From Cordylochernes scorpioides (taxonomy: Eukaryota > Arthropoda > Arachnida > Pseudoscorpiones > Chernetidae): a stretch of DNA of 64,000 bases. The notes under the pieces were generated by a model. That model had not been told where the DNA came from. It was given only the letters and a program-made list of their open reading frames with translations, and did no database searches. The stretch is from the NCBI GenBank assembly GCA_030710605.1, contig CP092875.1, positions 69,557,529 to 69,621,528 of the forward strand, in the 5' to 3' direction. Shown in pieces: positions 22,564 through 33,692 of the stretch. How positions within the stretch are numbered: the first letter of the stretch is position 1; each line of letters starts with the position of its first letter. The position numbers and the translations under genes are program-made.

Positions 22564-22849
22564 TGTGACAATATAATAAGGTGGGAAGAGAAATAATCAC
22601 ACCATAAGTTGGAAGAGGAACCCAGACAACCAGAGAGAGAGAGAGCCGGGCCCAGCAAAGCCGGGCGTCCGTTTGTGTCGCACACAATCACCAACTGTCT
22701 TAAAAGTCCCAAGGTGTTGACGGACGGGCCCCATTTGCCGCCCCTTGGAATGTCGCTGCTGTCTCAAGTGACCGGACTTTACATCCCGTCTCTCTCTGGG
22801 TTGACTGTAGGTTTGCTTTATTATTCCTGGAAGAGTATATATTATGATA
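22564..22849 (+). repeat. About 300-bp TG...CA repeat (solo-LTR-like), copy 2
   Basis: Matches 13952-14252 and 47199-47477; starts TGTGACAATATAATAAGG after TATA. The final CA has mutated to TA. Confidence 0.55.
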
Positions 22850-22927
22850 TATGTATAGAAGTTCTCAAGAGGTAATATCTTTGTATTAATAGATTGATTA
22901 TAGAGCAATAACGCGCCATCTATATTG

Positions 22928-23130
22928 TAACAAAGTATTTATTAATTTTTATTATTTTTATTAACAGAGTGGTAATTTTTATGATTATATTTTGCTACTC
23001 TGTAAATTTACCTCGTGGCTTATCTTTTGTTTACCATTCATAGTTTGTCCTTGCCTGAAATAAATTGTTGCCTCCTCCTGAAGTTTTTGTCTTCCCTAAT
23101 TTTCCACCTGGCAATATATAAGAAAATATT
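22928..23130 (+). repeat. LINE reverse-transcriptase fragment (plus-strand copy)
   Basis: Inverted relative of about 42735-42922, sharing TTTACCATTCATAGTTTG, CTTGCCTGAAATAAATTGTT and CTTCCCTAATTTTCCAC. The 42.7-kb copy sits between RT motifs, so this is a piece of the same LINE. No intact frame. Confidence 0.6.
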
Positions 23131-23291
23131 TTTGCACGAAAGTTTCTTTTACACATAAACCAAACTTCTACTAAGCAGGCTTTGTGGGTGTTGCAGTTTA
23201 CCTGATGATTATACCATCCATTTCGGAAAGAAAAAAAGATATGGTAGAGAACGTCAGGAGACCATACGACGTATAGAAAGGATCGTTTACC

Positions 23292-23940
23292 CTCCTTTCG
23301 TAGGTATTCTACATTCTTGTTGGCCAGAATATTTAAAAATAACACAGTACACACCCTGAAACCCTGTGTAACTAGAAAGGATTGTTACATTTACACGAAA
23401 GTATAATGACAGTAGATACACAATGTACAGTAGATACACAAAGTCCTTTCGTAGGTATTCTACATTCTTGTTGCCCAGAATATTTTAAAATAACACAGTA
23501 CACACTCTGAAACCATGTGTAACTAGAAAGGATTGTTACATTTACACGAAAATATAATTACAGTAGATACACAATGTACAGTAGATACACAAAGTCCTTT
23601 CGTAGGTATTCTACATTCTTGTTGCCCAGAATATTTTAAAATAACACAGTACACACTCTGAAACCCTGTGTAACTAGAAAGGATTGTTACATTTACACGA
23701 AAGTATAATTACAGTAGATACACAATGTACAGTAGATACACAAAGTCCTTTCGTAGGTATTCTACATTCTTGTTGCCCAGAATATTTTAAAATAACACAG
23801 TACACACTCTGAAACCCTGTGTAACTAGAAAGGATTGTTACATTTACACGAAAGTATAATTACAGTAGATACACAATGTACAGTAGATACACAATGTACA
23901 GTAGATACACAATGTACAGTAGGCACACAATGTACAATAG
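23292..23940. repeat. 151-bp minisatellite
   Basis: Units starting CCTTTCGTAGGTATTCTACA recur near 23292, 23443, 23594 and 23745, that is every 151 bp. The array ends in 17-18-bp sub-repeats ACAATGTACAGTAGATAC (about 23870-23940). Units are nearly identical, suggesting recent expansion or homogenisation. Confidence 0.92.
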
Positions 23941-24105
23941 CCAAAATCAGTCGAAATATTGATTTATTGGCCCATATCGAGTCTGGAAGCACATCAGCAC
24001 AGAACCACAAATGGACACCTTATTTATTCTAGGTCAATCAGCTTTTATATTGGGTTGTATACCAATCACACACACAGGTTCTTTCAAGATTAAGGATTCA
24101 TAATA

Positions 24106-25526
24106 CACTGCGTGACATTGAAAATGGAACATCAAGAAATAGTGGCCAAAAAATTATTCAAATTTCAGGGTAGACGCGCCTAACCGAGTTATGCCAATAA
24201 TGTAAAATGCGCAGCACTCGTGCGCACATGGAGTAAGATATAAGGGAAGGAACTTGCAGAAAGGACAGTATTCATGTCGTTATTTCTTCAAGGAAAATCA
24301 TTGTAGAAATTTTGTTCTTGTGTCAAAAGACACGTGTAATAACAGAGAATGCCAGGTCATCGTAAACGGAGGCAGTTCAAGCAGACAGACGCTTTTACGA
24401 GGGGCATGGTGATCGGACTGAAAAGGGCAGGTTGGTCCATACGTCAAATCGCAACTGATACACACCTTGGTGCGTCCACGGTGCACCGACTGTGGAGAAG
24501 ATGGTTGGAACAAGGAAATGTGGCAATTTATAGGAATGTCGGTGCAACCAGAGTGACGTCAGCACGTGTGGATCGGCGTATCCTTAGACAAGCAGTGGCG
24601 GCCCCACAAGGCACTTGTACCGCCATCCTGCAACATGTGCAAGACACCCTAGATCATTCCATCTCGACCAGAACCATTTCCCGTCGATTGGTTGCTAATG
24701 GCTTGCACTCATGCCGTCCGCTAAGAAGACTGCCATTGACCCCACCGAATAGGCGCCAACGTTTGGAATGGTGCCGGGCTAGATCGACGTGGATGACGGA
24801 ATGGCACAGGGTCGTGTTCTCAGATGAGTCGCGTTTCTGCTTGTCCAGTGATAGTCGCCGTGTACGCGTGTGGCGTCGACGTGGAGAAAGGTCCAATCCG
24901 GCAGCAATTGTGGAACGCCCCACCGTGCGACAACGTGGAATCATGGTTTGGGACGCAATCGCGTATGATTCCAGGTCACCTTTACTTCGTATTCAGGGCA
25001 CTATGACGGCCCACAACGATACGTTGATGATGTGCTGCGACCGGTGACACTCCCCTACCTTCAGGGGGTACCCAATGCCCTTTATCAGCAGGATAACGCC
25101 CGACCGCACACTGCTCGCATTAGCCAACAAGCTCTGCAAGATGTACAGATGCTTCCCTGGCCACCGTACTCTCCTGATCTCTCACCAATCGAGCACGTCT
25201 GGGACATCATTGGACGCCGTTTGCATGCCTTGCCACAGCCGCGTTCAGAAGACGAACTGTGGCAAATGGTTGAGAGGGAATGGAGAGCCATCCCTCAGGA
25301 CGCCATCCGTACTCTGATTGACTCTCTACCTAGACGTGTTGCTGCGTGCATCGCCGTCCTCGGTGGTCCTACTTGCTACTAAGCCGACGCCGTTCTCGCT
25401 CTGTATTATGACTATCATTTTGAAATAAAGATCACTTATTGTTCGTCCCTGTCTCTCTCTGTCTGCCGAGTTTCATCACTTTCTGGCCACTATTTCTTGG
25501 TGTTCCATTTTCAATGTCACGCAGTG
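24106..25526 (+). mobile_element. Tc1-like transposon, full length but frameshifted
   Basis: 1421 bp between TA target sites (24104-24105, 25527-25528). Inverted ends of about 42 bp begin CACTGCGTGACATTGAAAAT, with one visible mismatch. It contains a single transposase gene. Complete ends and few breaks mean it is younger than the other DNA transposons here. Confidence 0.92.
24349..25382 (+). pseudogene. Tc1-like transposase, one frameshift
   Basis: The first frame (24349-25047) has paired helix-turn-helix domains: MVIGLKRAGWSIRQIATDTH and STVHRLWRRWLEQGNV, then TRTISRRLVANGLHSCRPLR, and VVFSDESRFCLSSD with the first catalytic Asp. A one-base shift near 25018-25040 moves the rest into another frame (to 25382), which keeps QQDNARPHTA (second Asp) and YSPDLSPIEHVWD (Glu). 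I count about 32 residues between second Asp and Glu, near the 34 usual for Tc1. Known role: cut-and-paste transposition at TA. Only the shift prevents a full-length product; it could be an assembly error. Confidence 0.9.
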
Positions 25527-26109
25527 TACATCCTTCAGTTGGTTCACAAACATAGCGCGAGGACATTCTTTCGGCCTCAATGGTATCGACCTCGACCTGG
25601 TATCCTCAATGCGTTAATCACCCAATCTTTTAGCAGAGAGAGAGAGACACATAATTATAATATACATAATTATATAAAAAGGAAAGGCACGCGTTGGAGT
25701 ACAATTACCTCGTTTTAATAGGGAAGCACCCGGGAAGGTGGACTATAGGAAGTCCTGGAATCGCTGCTCAATCTGGCAGCTTGGCGATCTGACTACATTT
25801 GACTCCTGACTACTCTACCTTGGTCTCAAATATATCCCAGCTTATATTCTGAATGTGATCTCAGAAAGGACGGAATTTATAGTCCAATCAAAGACTGACA
25901 TGGCCGATATGTTTTGATAATCCCTAAGTTGCTTGGACAATATCAACGACCGGCTATTCGATCATTCTAGGTGCCGCGCCTTTTATTAGGTTGTATTTTT
26001 ATTAACATCCACTTTCAAGTTGAATCGGGTTTTATGTTTCTTGGTATTTCAATGTAAAATACTCCTATGTACAACTTATAAAATACGACATACTTGTTTA
26101 TATATGTTT

Positions 26110-26210
26110 AGATAATAAAAAAGCATATAATGGATTGAATAAAAGATTTATTTGCCATTATTTAGGTTTGCCAAATTTTCAATCCAATATATGCTTTATA
26201 TTATATAATA
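26110..26210. repeat. Palindromic repeat, TGGATTGAA family
   Basis: Arms AATAAAAAAGCATATAATGG and CCAATATATGCTTTATATT; centre contains GCCATTATTTAGG. Related in layout to the 5961 and 41795 palindromes. Confidence 0.6.
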
Positions 26211-26240
26211 TTTAAATATGGATTGCTCTATTTTCAAATA

Positions 26241-26416
26241 CAGTAGAACTACTCTATAAAGAACACCTAATTGCAGAGCCAAAGTGTCCTTTTAGGGAGA
26301 GATGTCCTCTTACCAGAGAGTTGCTAAATTATAAAAAGGTAATTTTGCAAATGAAAATTGTCCTTTGTGGAGAGGTTTCCGCTAGCGGGGGTGTCCGCTA
26401 AAGGGAGGTTCTACTG
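26241..26416. mobile_element. Pogo/Tigger-like MITE
   Basis: Ends CAGTAGAACTACTC ... GGTTCTACTG, with TA before the left end (the right flank is TT). Interior repeats of GAGAGGTTTCC/GGTGTCC type are those of non-autonomous pogo-like elements. No coding sequence. Confidence 0.6.
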
Positions 26417-26904
26417 TTTATATATTCTTTAATGAAATTTCATAAATTAGAGTTGAAATATATGCTTCAAATTTTCTGACATATATTGTGTGAAGATATT
26501 ATTAACTTCAGAAAATCAGAAGATATGATATTTACCTACCAAATTCTTTATTTAAAATTCTGTGGGATTTCAAGATAGAATCCCTTTATTCGGGCTAAAG
26601 TAGGTGATAAGATAAATAAAATGGATGAAGTGAATATTCAACCTGAAATCAAGGTAAAAACCAAGTTAAAATTACATTAGTTTCATCTTTGCCTCTTTAA
26701 TTTTAAATTAATTTTCATTGTACCTAGATTTTAAATTGATTTTTAGTTTTATCTGTTTTTTATTTCATTTTACCTTATCTTATTTTCACCTGAAAAGAGG
26801 GACAATTTCCTGAAATTTCGAAGAATCTCAAACTAAATATATTTTGGGGAATATCATATTTATCATAAAGATAGAGGCTGCCTGGCCAGTATTCATGGTT
26901 CTTC
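26417..26904. other. No recognisable gene
   Basis: AT-rich intron sequence of gene B; no exon or repeat could be supported. Confidence 0.4.
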
Positions 26905-26987
26905 AAATTAAAGATATTTCGGCCAGTAAATCTTTTTTAAAATATTTACTGGCCGAAGTACCTTTAATTTGAAGAAATATCATATTT
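26905..26987. repeat. Palindromic repeat, ATTTACTGGCCGAA family
   Basis: TTCTTCAAATTAAAGATATT TCGGCCAGTAAAT and its complement around a short A/T centre. A single arm, joined to a hammerhead-like segment, is at 43505-43612; another relative at 15725. Confidence 0.8.
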
Positions 26988-27072
26988 GTTAATTAGTATC
27001 TATAGATAATCCTCAACCTCTTTAATGTCATATTGTGTAGAGCTATGATTATGTGGATCTATGTTGTTCCAG

Positions 27073-27250
27073 CTTGAAGGAAGAACCCGAAAACGTTTTT
27101 CCGAGGAGTATAGTTACGACATAATTCTGCTAGAACTCAGAGCCCCCGTCTACAGATCGAAGCTCACACGTCCTGTGTGTCTTGTAGACAAATCCGTACG
27201 CCTCAGGGCCAATGATGTCTTGTACGCCACGGGATTTGGAAAAGCCAATG
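27073..27250 (+). CDS. Serine protease gene B, catalytic-Asp exon
   Basis: Follows a GTTGTTCCAG acceptor and ends AATG|GTCAGT. It contains SEEYSYDIILLELRAPV (catalytic Asp in the DIxLL motif), LTRPVCLVDKS and NDVLYATGFGKANG (matching the TGWG strand of trypsins). The exit phase (1) fits the next exon at 38917 exactly. The entry phase in this frame does not match the donor at 21887, and the stretch between catalytic His and Asp is short for the family. An unseen small exon between 21887 and 27072, or a further indel near the T run at about 27100, is therefore likely. Start coordinate uncertain. Confidence 0.85.
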
Positions 27251-27259
27251 GTCAGTAGC

Positions 27260-28460
27260 TCACATTGCTTACACTTCATTTTACAATAAAACTTGTCGAA
27301 AAAAGTCGAGACCTGTCAGCAAAATCAGGGCAAGTGTGTCACCATCACAGGCTTCTTACTATAGGGAACTCTTTGTAAAATATCTCTGTTTTTATTTTAC
27401 CTGATTATTTTAAAGTTTTACAGAACATATCAACCGTGCTGTTTTAAATGTGATTGAGAAAATGAAATATATATATGACATAATAAAAATATGATTTTTA
27501 TTATTCATTAATATAATTATAATTTAAATAATCATAGAATTAACACAGAGTTAATTCTTTAAAATCCTTAACAAAAGGAGTACAACCCAAGATGTTTTTT
27601 GTATATACTTAGATTATATTTATAAAATTATATGTATGCAAACTTTTTGTTCTTAAAATATAATCATTAAAAAAAATACAATTTTGAATATAAAAGTTAT
27701 CATTTCACTTCAATCCACGACTGCATGAATGAATTGGTAACGTACCTAAAATACATCTTTTTTATGACATATATCTACACTTTTTATTTATTAAAATAAC
27801 TTTTTAAAACTACCTTTAGATATTTTTATTCCAATTATGAAATAGAGAATAATATATATTATATATATAATCTGAAATGCAAATATTTTATTTTTTAAAA
27901 ACATGTATTTTACTTTCATCATTGACTATTCTTTTATTTTTGACCATAGATTTAGAATATACCACTTTGAATATTGTTGTAAATATGTATAGTTAACCTA
28001 GCTATTTTTTAATTCACGAATATAGGGGATTCATTTTATAAATTCTATATTACTGTGAAAAATAATTAATGAGTAATTCTTTTCAAGTAATTCAAAATAA
28101 AAACTACTTGAAAGGTAAATAACTATCTTTCTTTTTTCACGACTGCACCTCAATTCTCTATCTTATTCAATAACAAAACAAAATATATTCATAACATATA
28201 TATATAATAAAATCAAATATAAATGCTAAATATTTGTGTACGTTAAACTAAAATTCATATTGAAGAAAAATATGTATAAATTCATATTATTCGATTTTTC
28301 TGTTAATTTATATGTTAAAGGAAAATAGGACCCCGGAAAAAAATCGAATAATTCGAAATTCACATTTCTACATACATATAATAGGAGATGTCACTGTATA
28401 CTTGGTATAAATGGGCTACAAAAGTATATTTAAACGTTCTTCCATGGTTTATAATAATAT
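27260..28460. other. AT-rich intron of gene B, nothing recognised
   Basis: Very AT-rich, with no supported exon, RNA gene or transposon. Confidence 0.4.
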
Positions 28461-28968
28461 AAAATAAATGAAGCTTCCAGGGTTAAGTTTCTTGTACAAC
28501 TTTTTACTTTCAAGCTTCCGGACTTGTCAGTCCTTCAACAGGATTATCACATTGAAAACTTAATAATAAATACCATTTTCATATAAACATTATTATATAC
28601 ATATTTTAAATACTTATTATATATTGAGAGAAAAATATATTGCATTATTTCAGTTGAAAAACAAAATTTTTTGAAAATTTTTCTGTAAATATATACGTGC
28701 GTGGTGGTACATCATTCAACCAGAACGTATCATTCACCACGCACGTATATTTTCAAAAAATTTTGTTTTTCAAACTGAAATAATGTAGTATATTTTTCTC
28801 TCAATATATAATAAGTATTTAAAATATATGTATAATAATGTGTATATAAAAATTGTATTTATTATTAAGTTGTTAAAGTGATAATCCTGTTGAAGGACTG
28901 ACAAGTCCGAAAGCTTGAAAATAAAAAGTTGCACAAGAAACTTAACCCTGGAAGCTTCATTTATTTTA
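28461..28968. repeat. 508-bp palindrome, GGACTGACAAGTCCGAAAG family
   Basis: Two arms of about 240 bp. Outer ends AAATAAATGAAGCTTCCAGG and complement; inner ends ACGTGCGTGGTG/CACCACGCACGT. Near each end lies CTGTTGAAGGACTGACAAGT followed by CCGAAAGCTTG: a hairpin (GGACT GAC AAGTCC) then GAAA. A lone, diverged arm is at about 58752-58850. Confidence 0.9.
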
Positions 28969-29250
28969 TAACAAATGTTATATTGTCAATGAATTAACAG
29001 ATTTCAATAGGCTACAATTTGACCGTCTTGAATTTATATAATGATAGAAACTGAATCTGTAAATTATACCCAGAAATAAATATTAAACAAGGATTACACT
29101 ATATAATGAATACAATTACAAATATTTGAGGCGATCAGAAATGATACGCCTTTCTAATTGAGTTCAATATTTTCTTTATAGTAGGGTGGTTTATTAATCC
29201 GCGTTTTTTTATCACATTTTTATATCAAATAACTTTTCAATATAAATATA

Positions 29251-29946
29251 TGTTGTGATGAGTTTATCCTGTCTACTGACAGTCGGGTTGTGTTTATCCT
29301 GTCGGATGACTGCAGTATGTTTGGTTGTCTACTGATTGTCATGGTAGGTAGGTTAGAAGCAGACGTGATGGCCACAATGGTTAGAGTGGTTTCAGACGTG
29401 AACGGGATGGCACACAAGAATAAGGCATGTTGGATGTTACCTCAGAGAGAGCGGCCAGCGCCTGTCGAGGAGAGTCTGATCTATTTCAGAGTCATAGGGG
29501 AAATGTTTGTGTTGAAAGCTAGTGTAAATATTTGTATTTATTTTTGTATTTTGATTTGTTTATGTGTGTTAATTTTCAAATGTTAGATTTTTTAATCGGT
29601 GTAGATAGTTCAATTGATAATTAAAAGTCATTTGGTTCAGTCGCTGTGTGATTGTTGCTAAGTTCTAATTTAGGCTCCCTTCTTAAGGAACACGTGAACC
29701 CAACCCCTGGAGAGTTGCGTGCGTATTGGATTGGATCTACGCGGTCGAAACAGTTTGTAATCCATGTTTTTCGGACCGACTGTAATTTAAGATCTTTCTT
29801 CTATCTGGGCGTCAGCTGTCTCTCAAACTTTATTATTCGATTTGTGTTACATGATAGGCAAACTGGCGGGTTGTTTTATGTCTACATTTTTGGCTGTTAC
29901 TATTTCACATATGGATATAAAATATTTATTGAAATATATTACAACA
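29251..29946. mobile_element. Solo LTR (696 bp) with TATA target duplication
   Basis: Starts TGTTGTGATGAG, ends ATATATTACAACA: TGTTGT/ACAACA inverted termini. TATA at 29247-29250 and 29947-29950. No internal domain follows. Same target preference as the 7-kb element and the 54785 solo LTR. Confidence 0.7.
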
Positions 29947-29950
29947 TATA

Positions 29951-30234
29951 TATTTGAATAATTTGTGAAAAGAACACTTTCTTCTCATGGAACATATAAT
30001 TAATTCTGAGATGAGTTTATTTTTATTTTATTAAAACCGTCTCAAGATCTCGGCCATCTCTGCCCTTCTACAGAACATATATAACGCCACCAGATGCCAT
30101 ACTATTACAAATTTATATTTATATATGTATATTAGAATATTTTGCATATTGGGAATCTGGGATTAATATTTTTCGTTTGTATATATATACATATATTCTG
30201 AATATAGAGTAATCTAAAATATATATATTTTAAA
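29951..30234. other. AT-rich intron sequence
   Basis: No supported feature. Confidence 0.4.
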
Positions 30235-30486
30235 AAGGAGGCTTATTTTGGATTCCAATAAGATTATTTATTAATCCAATATTTCGATGGACCAATCGTC
30301 CATATTTTACTAGGGTTTTTGTTATGAAGCACTGCGTCTTAGACGTAAGACGTTCGTGGCTCACCTGAAGCACGCGACCTGCTGTATGCTTCATAACAAA
30401 AACCCTCGTAAAAGATGGACGATTGGTCCATCGAAATAATGGATTAATAAATAATCTTATTGAAATCCAAAATAAGCCTCATTTTT
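30235..30486. repeat. Palindromic repeat, GATGGACGATTGGTCCATCGAAA family
   Basis: Arms of about 90 bp (GAGGCTTATTTTGGATT... and complement) with the hairpin GATGGAC GATT GGTCCATC followed by GAAATAATGG. Unique centre 30345-30380 (GACGTAAGACGTTCGTGG). Confidence 0.85.
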
Positions 30487-30489
30487 GAA

Positions 30490-30904
30490 TATACATATAT
30501 ATGTTATATAAAAATATTCCATTTAAAATTATATTTCATAGATTCAAATATTCTGTTAAGTATACCACCAGATGTCGCGACTTCCCTTTATATAGCCTAT
30601 TATTGTTGTTGCCCGTTGGCCGGCTCACCCTTTTGTAATTATGTAAATAAGTCTTTAAATTTCTTTATTCTCACGCCCTAAATCAGGCAATACTTTTTCA
30701 GATTATGTATTTTATATTTTATAAGCTTAATTAAAATAAACTAGTAAATAATGATTTAAACAGTTTTATTATTTCTACTACGACTGCAATATCACATACT
30801 CATGGATTCCAAGATTAAGCGATTGACCAATAATTCCTCTACAAGCAAATAAAAGCTTATCTCAATAATATTCAAAAAACAGCAGAAAATCTTTTTTATA
30901 TATA
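30490..30904. other. AT-rich intron sequence
   Basis: No supported gene or repeat. Confidence 0.4.
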
Positions 30905-31558
30905 ACTAGACGAATGGCCCGGGCAACGCCCGGGTTTTACCCGAGTGCGAATATATTTTAAAACGTTTTAATCTTGTCTTCATCTTGTCTACACCTTGTA
31001 TACATCTTGCTTCCTAGGGTTGCCCGGCAACGCCCGGGTTGGGTTTACATGATTAAATGTATTATTCAAACACATTAAACATGTGCCCGTTGGCTGCCAG
31101 CGAGTAAATGTCGGCGCCCGTTGACTCCCGGCGAGCAAGCGACCGCTCCCGTCGGCTGCCGGCGGGCGAGGGGCTTCCCGGCGCATGCGCGCGCCCGTTG
31201 ACTCCCGGCGAGCAAGCGACTGCTCCCGTCGGCTGCCGGCGTGCGAGTGCCTTCCCGGCGCATGCGCGCGCACAGGGAAGCCACGTGTCGCAGGCGTCCA
31301 ATGGGCGCGCCCCGCCATCAGATTCCACCGCGTTCTAGATGAGCTATTTAGAATAATTTGAATATATAGTTTTAATAATTGATTTATATATTTTTTTAAA
31401 TAGCCTATCGTCATCCTCGTTATTTTTTACCTATGTATTGAAATTTTGGTTTGAATTAGTGAACTACTGCGAATTTGTATACCGGACATACAAACCAACC
31501 AACCAACCAACAGACAAACATACAAACATTCATTTTTATATATATAGATATACATATA
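30905..31558 (+). repeat. Interspersed repeat, CCCGGGCAACGCCCGGG head, long copy
   Basis: Longer relative of 13541-13935, with the same head (CTAGACGAATGGCCCGGG) and tail (ACAAACATACAAACATTCAT). It carries an internal GC-rich array at 31085-31330. The 7-kb LTR element inserted into its TA tail. Confidence 0.75.
31085..31330. repeat. GC-rich minisatellite (about 80-bp unit)
   Basis: Two near-identical units, each with GCCCGTTGACTCCCGGCGAG, CTCCCGTCGGCTGCCGGCG and TTCCCGGCGCATGCGCGC, preceded by a degenerate third. GC and CpG content contrast sharply with the AT-rich surroundings. Overlapping open frames on both strands are by-products of the repeat. Confidence 0.85.
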
Positions 31559-32534
31559 TGTCATAATTTGTATATAATTAAATGCAACCCCGACCCACTA
31601 TGTATGTACCATGTATGATTTTCAAAGACTTAATAAAGAACAAGGTAACTGGAGGAAAGAAAGTAACAAAAGATATAGGAAGTAAGACCTAAGGCTGGCA
31701 CGACTATTCTGGGCACCCCTGTGTCAATACTGCAGGGGCAGAGACCGGGCGTCTCTAGTGACCGCAGAAGTTATTTTAGCCAAGATTCACTCAATACTTC
31801 CTGACAAACAGGACGTGTCGAGTGACCAAAAGTTATAAAAGTTTGAGAGACATCCAGTACTTCCGGCAAAAACAGGACGTGTCTAATATCCTTCGAAACT
31901 ATAAGCGTCAAGCCACCAAACACTTCCTGACGAAATTGGATATACCAAACAGGGCACAGCTTTCATCAAGGGAAGCCGCCGGCCTATCAGAAGATAGCAC
32001 CTTAAGTAGGTCAACCAATAGAAAAAGATCATGTGAGATCTCTCAACCAATCAGAGAGAAACTGACTCGTGGTGTTAAATCGAAAGACAAGAATGGTCAG
32101 TAGTGTTTTAGCTCTCATAGGAACAACACCGGCAGTAGCGACTTGGCTCTCACCGAGTTCGGATCAGTTGCTCCTTCGCTTCCAACGAGGTGACATCGGC
32201 CCTGGACCTCTCCCCACTCAGCTCATAGCTAAGTACAATCACCACCATGTGATCAGTTAATTAACAATCAAAATCGCTCCGCCTTCTCAAGCTTTCTTCC
32301 CTCCAATCCAGTTGCCTTTTATTTTCAAACCTCACCATGTGTCCTGATTATTCCTAACTGTGTGCTTCACTTACCACTCAACGACTGCGCTTCAATCAAA
32401 TATCACCATTCGCATCCAACAATAAGAAACCCCGCAACGATATTGCCACAGAACGGTTAAGTCGACAGATTCTACAAAAGTGTAATACAACAAATATTAT
32501 AGTGTAATAACAACAACTATTGCATCATACTACA
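31559..32534 (+). repeat. 5' LTR
   Basis: 976 bp. AATAAA at 31632-31637, TATAAAA at 31834-31840. A 93-codon frame (31822-32103) is open in both LTRs but, being in the LTR, may be chance. An imperfect direct repeat CTTCCTGACAAACAGGACGT / ACTTCCGGCAAAAACAGGAC lies near the TATA box. Confidence 0.93.
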
Positions 32535-32578
32535 TTAAGTCGACAGGATAAAGATTATAGAGCTTAATCAGGATAAAG

Positions 32579-33055
32579 ATGGAAATTAACCCAGGCGCCA
32601 GCACAACAAAAGGCAATGACAACCCAAGAGAGAAGGAACTGGCAACGAACGGAAAGAAGCTGACAACGAACGAAGCGACAAGACACACCCTGGCGACGGT
32701 AATTTTAGAACTGACCGCCGCGCTACAAGGGGCGAGATCCACGCAGCTGGAAGCGGTCTTCCGGAGCGCCACCCTCGGGACAACCGCCGCCCGCACCGCC
32801 GGTACGTGTCCGAACAACCTGACGTCCACCGAGGAATCGCCATCCGCCATGCCGTACCCGTGCACCCGGAAGCAACCCACGCGACACGGACCCAGTGTAC
32901 CGACAACGCGATCCACTCGAATGGAAGCAGTACAAATGACTAGATTTCCCTTTCAATCGCGGGGACAGTGCAAAAGGTCCCGACCCGGTCCAGCAGATAG
33001 TCCAAGCCAGCCACACCAAGCCGAAGACGCCACAGTGGAGACTTTTCGAGACTAA
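32579..33055 (+). CDS. First open frame of the LTR element (gag position, unrecognised)
   Basis: 158 codons from the first ATG after the LTR (GATGGAAATTAACCC). Rich in Thr, Arg, Ala and Pro. No capsid motif, major homology region or CCHC zinc knuckle seen. Position suggests gag, but sequence gives no support; composition (STxxTTxxTR) looks unstructured. It overlaps the next frame, as gag and pro often do. Confidence 0.5.
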   Translation: MEINPGASTTKGNDNPREKELATNGKKLTTNEATRHTLATVILELTAALQGARSTQLEAVFRSATLGTTAARTAGTCPNNLTSTEESPSAMPYPCTRKQPTRHGPSVPTTRSTRMEAVQMTRFPFQSRGQCKRSRPGPADSPSQPHQAEDATVETFRD

Positions 33056-33692
33056 GGTAGGCAATCCACCCAATGACATCATCAAATTAACTTTGGACTT
33101 GTATCTGACCCAGGACCTACCATGTACCTTTCTCATTGAACCAGACGCAGGTTCGAACATATTGCCGTATCATTTATACAATAGATTAAAAGCACAACTC
33201 CCCAATTTAAGTATTAAAAAACCTTCCCTTGATCTACCCCCCCTAAATAGTTTTACGAAAATAATAGGACATTTAACTTTCCCTCTGACAATAGGCCAAA
33301 TAACCCGTAGAGAGAACTTCCACGTGGTAAATGCATCCTTGCCATTTGGAATTCTTACCTTAGAAACCCTTTATCAATATAAATTAAAACTAAATTATAA
33401 TCGCGGCACTATTTTCCAACTTGGCGTCCCATTGTCTAATACTATCTACCACTTTAAACATGTGTCAAATGAATGCAAGCACGGGCTAGGCCAAAACCTG
33501 TCCCAAAGGACTCGCACAGCACCCAAAGCTTTCACACATGGAAAACCTTGCCTGCATTCATTGCCCAAACCCCAAATATTTACATGCCACCATTATAATC
33601 TCACACCACACAACTTTTCACTCAACCCAATTACCAGTACTATATGCCCACAACATGTAAAGCCACCACGACTCCAACCTACAATTCCATAA
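33021..33692 (+). CDS. Retropepsin-like open frame with altered active site
   Basis: Open frame without an ATG at its head; presumably reached by frameshift from the first frame. It reads PKTPQWRLFETKVGNPPND, then DLPCTFLIEPDAGSNILPYH. The layout equals the xFLIDTGAxxSxLP active-site region of gypsy proteases, but the Asp-Thr/Ser-Gly triad is replaced by a Glu-Pro-Asp-Ala-Gly sequence. Further on, LPFGILTLETLYQYKL stands where ILGxDFL is conserved. The fold is recognisable, the catalytic signature is not. Role uncertain: likely dead protease, possibly kept as a structural part. Confidence 0.65.
   Translation, partial: PKTPQWRLFETKVGNPPNDIIKLTLDLYLTQDLPCTFLIEPDAGSNILPYHLYNRLKAQLPNLSIKKPSLDLPPLNSFTKIIGHLTFPLTIGQITRRENFHVVNASLPFGILTLETLYQYKLKLNYNRGTIFQLGVPLSNTIYHFKHVSNECKHGLGQNLSQRTRTAPKAFTHGKPCLHSLPKPQIFTCHHYNLTPHNFSLNPITSTICPQHVKPPRLQPTIP

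Noticed and set aside
23835..24032. Frame with repeated VDTQCT units
   Set aside because: Translation of the 18-bp sub-repeat at the end of the 151-bp minisatellite.
31062..31414. Overlapping Arg/Ala/Gly-rich open frames on both strands
   Set aside because: Produced by the GC-rich minisatellite; no real gene.
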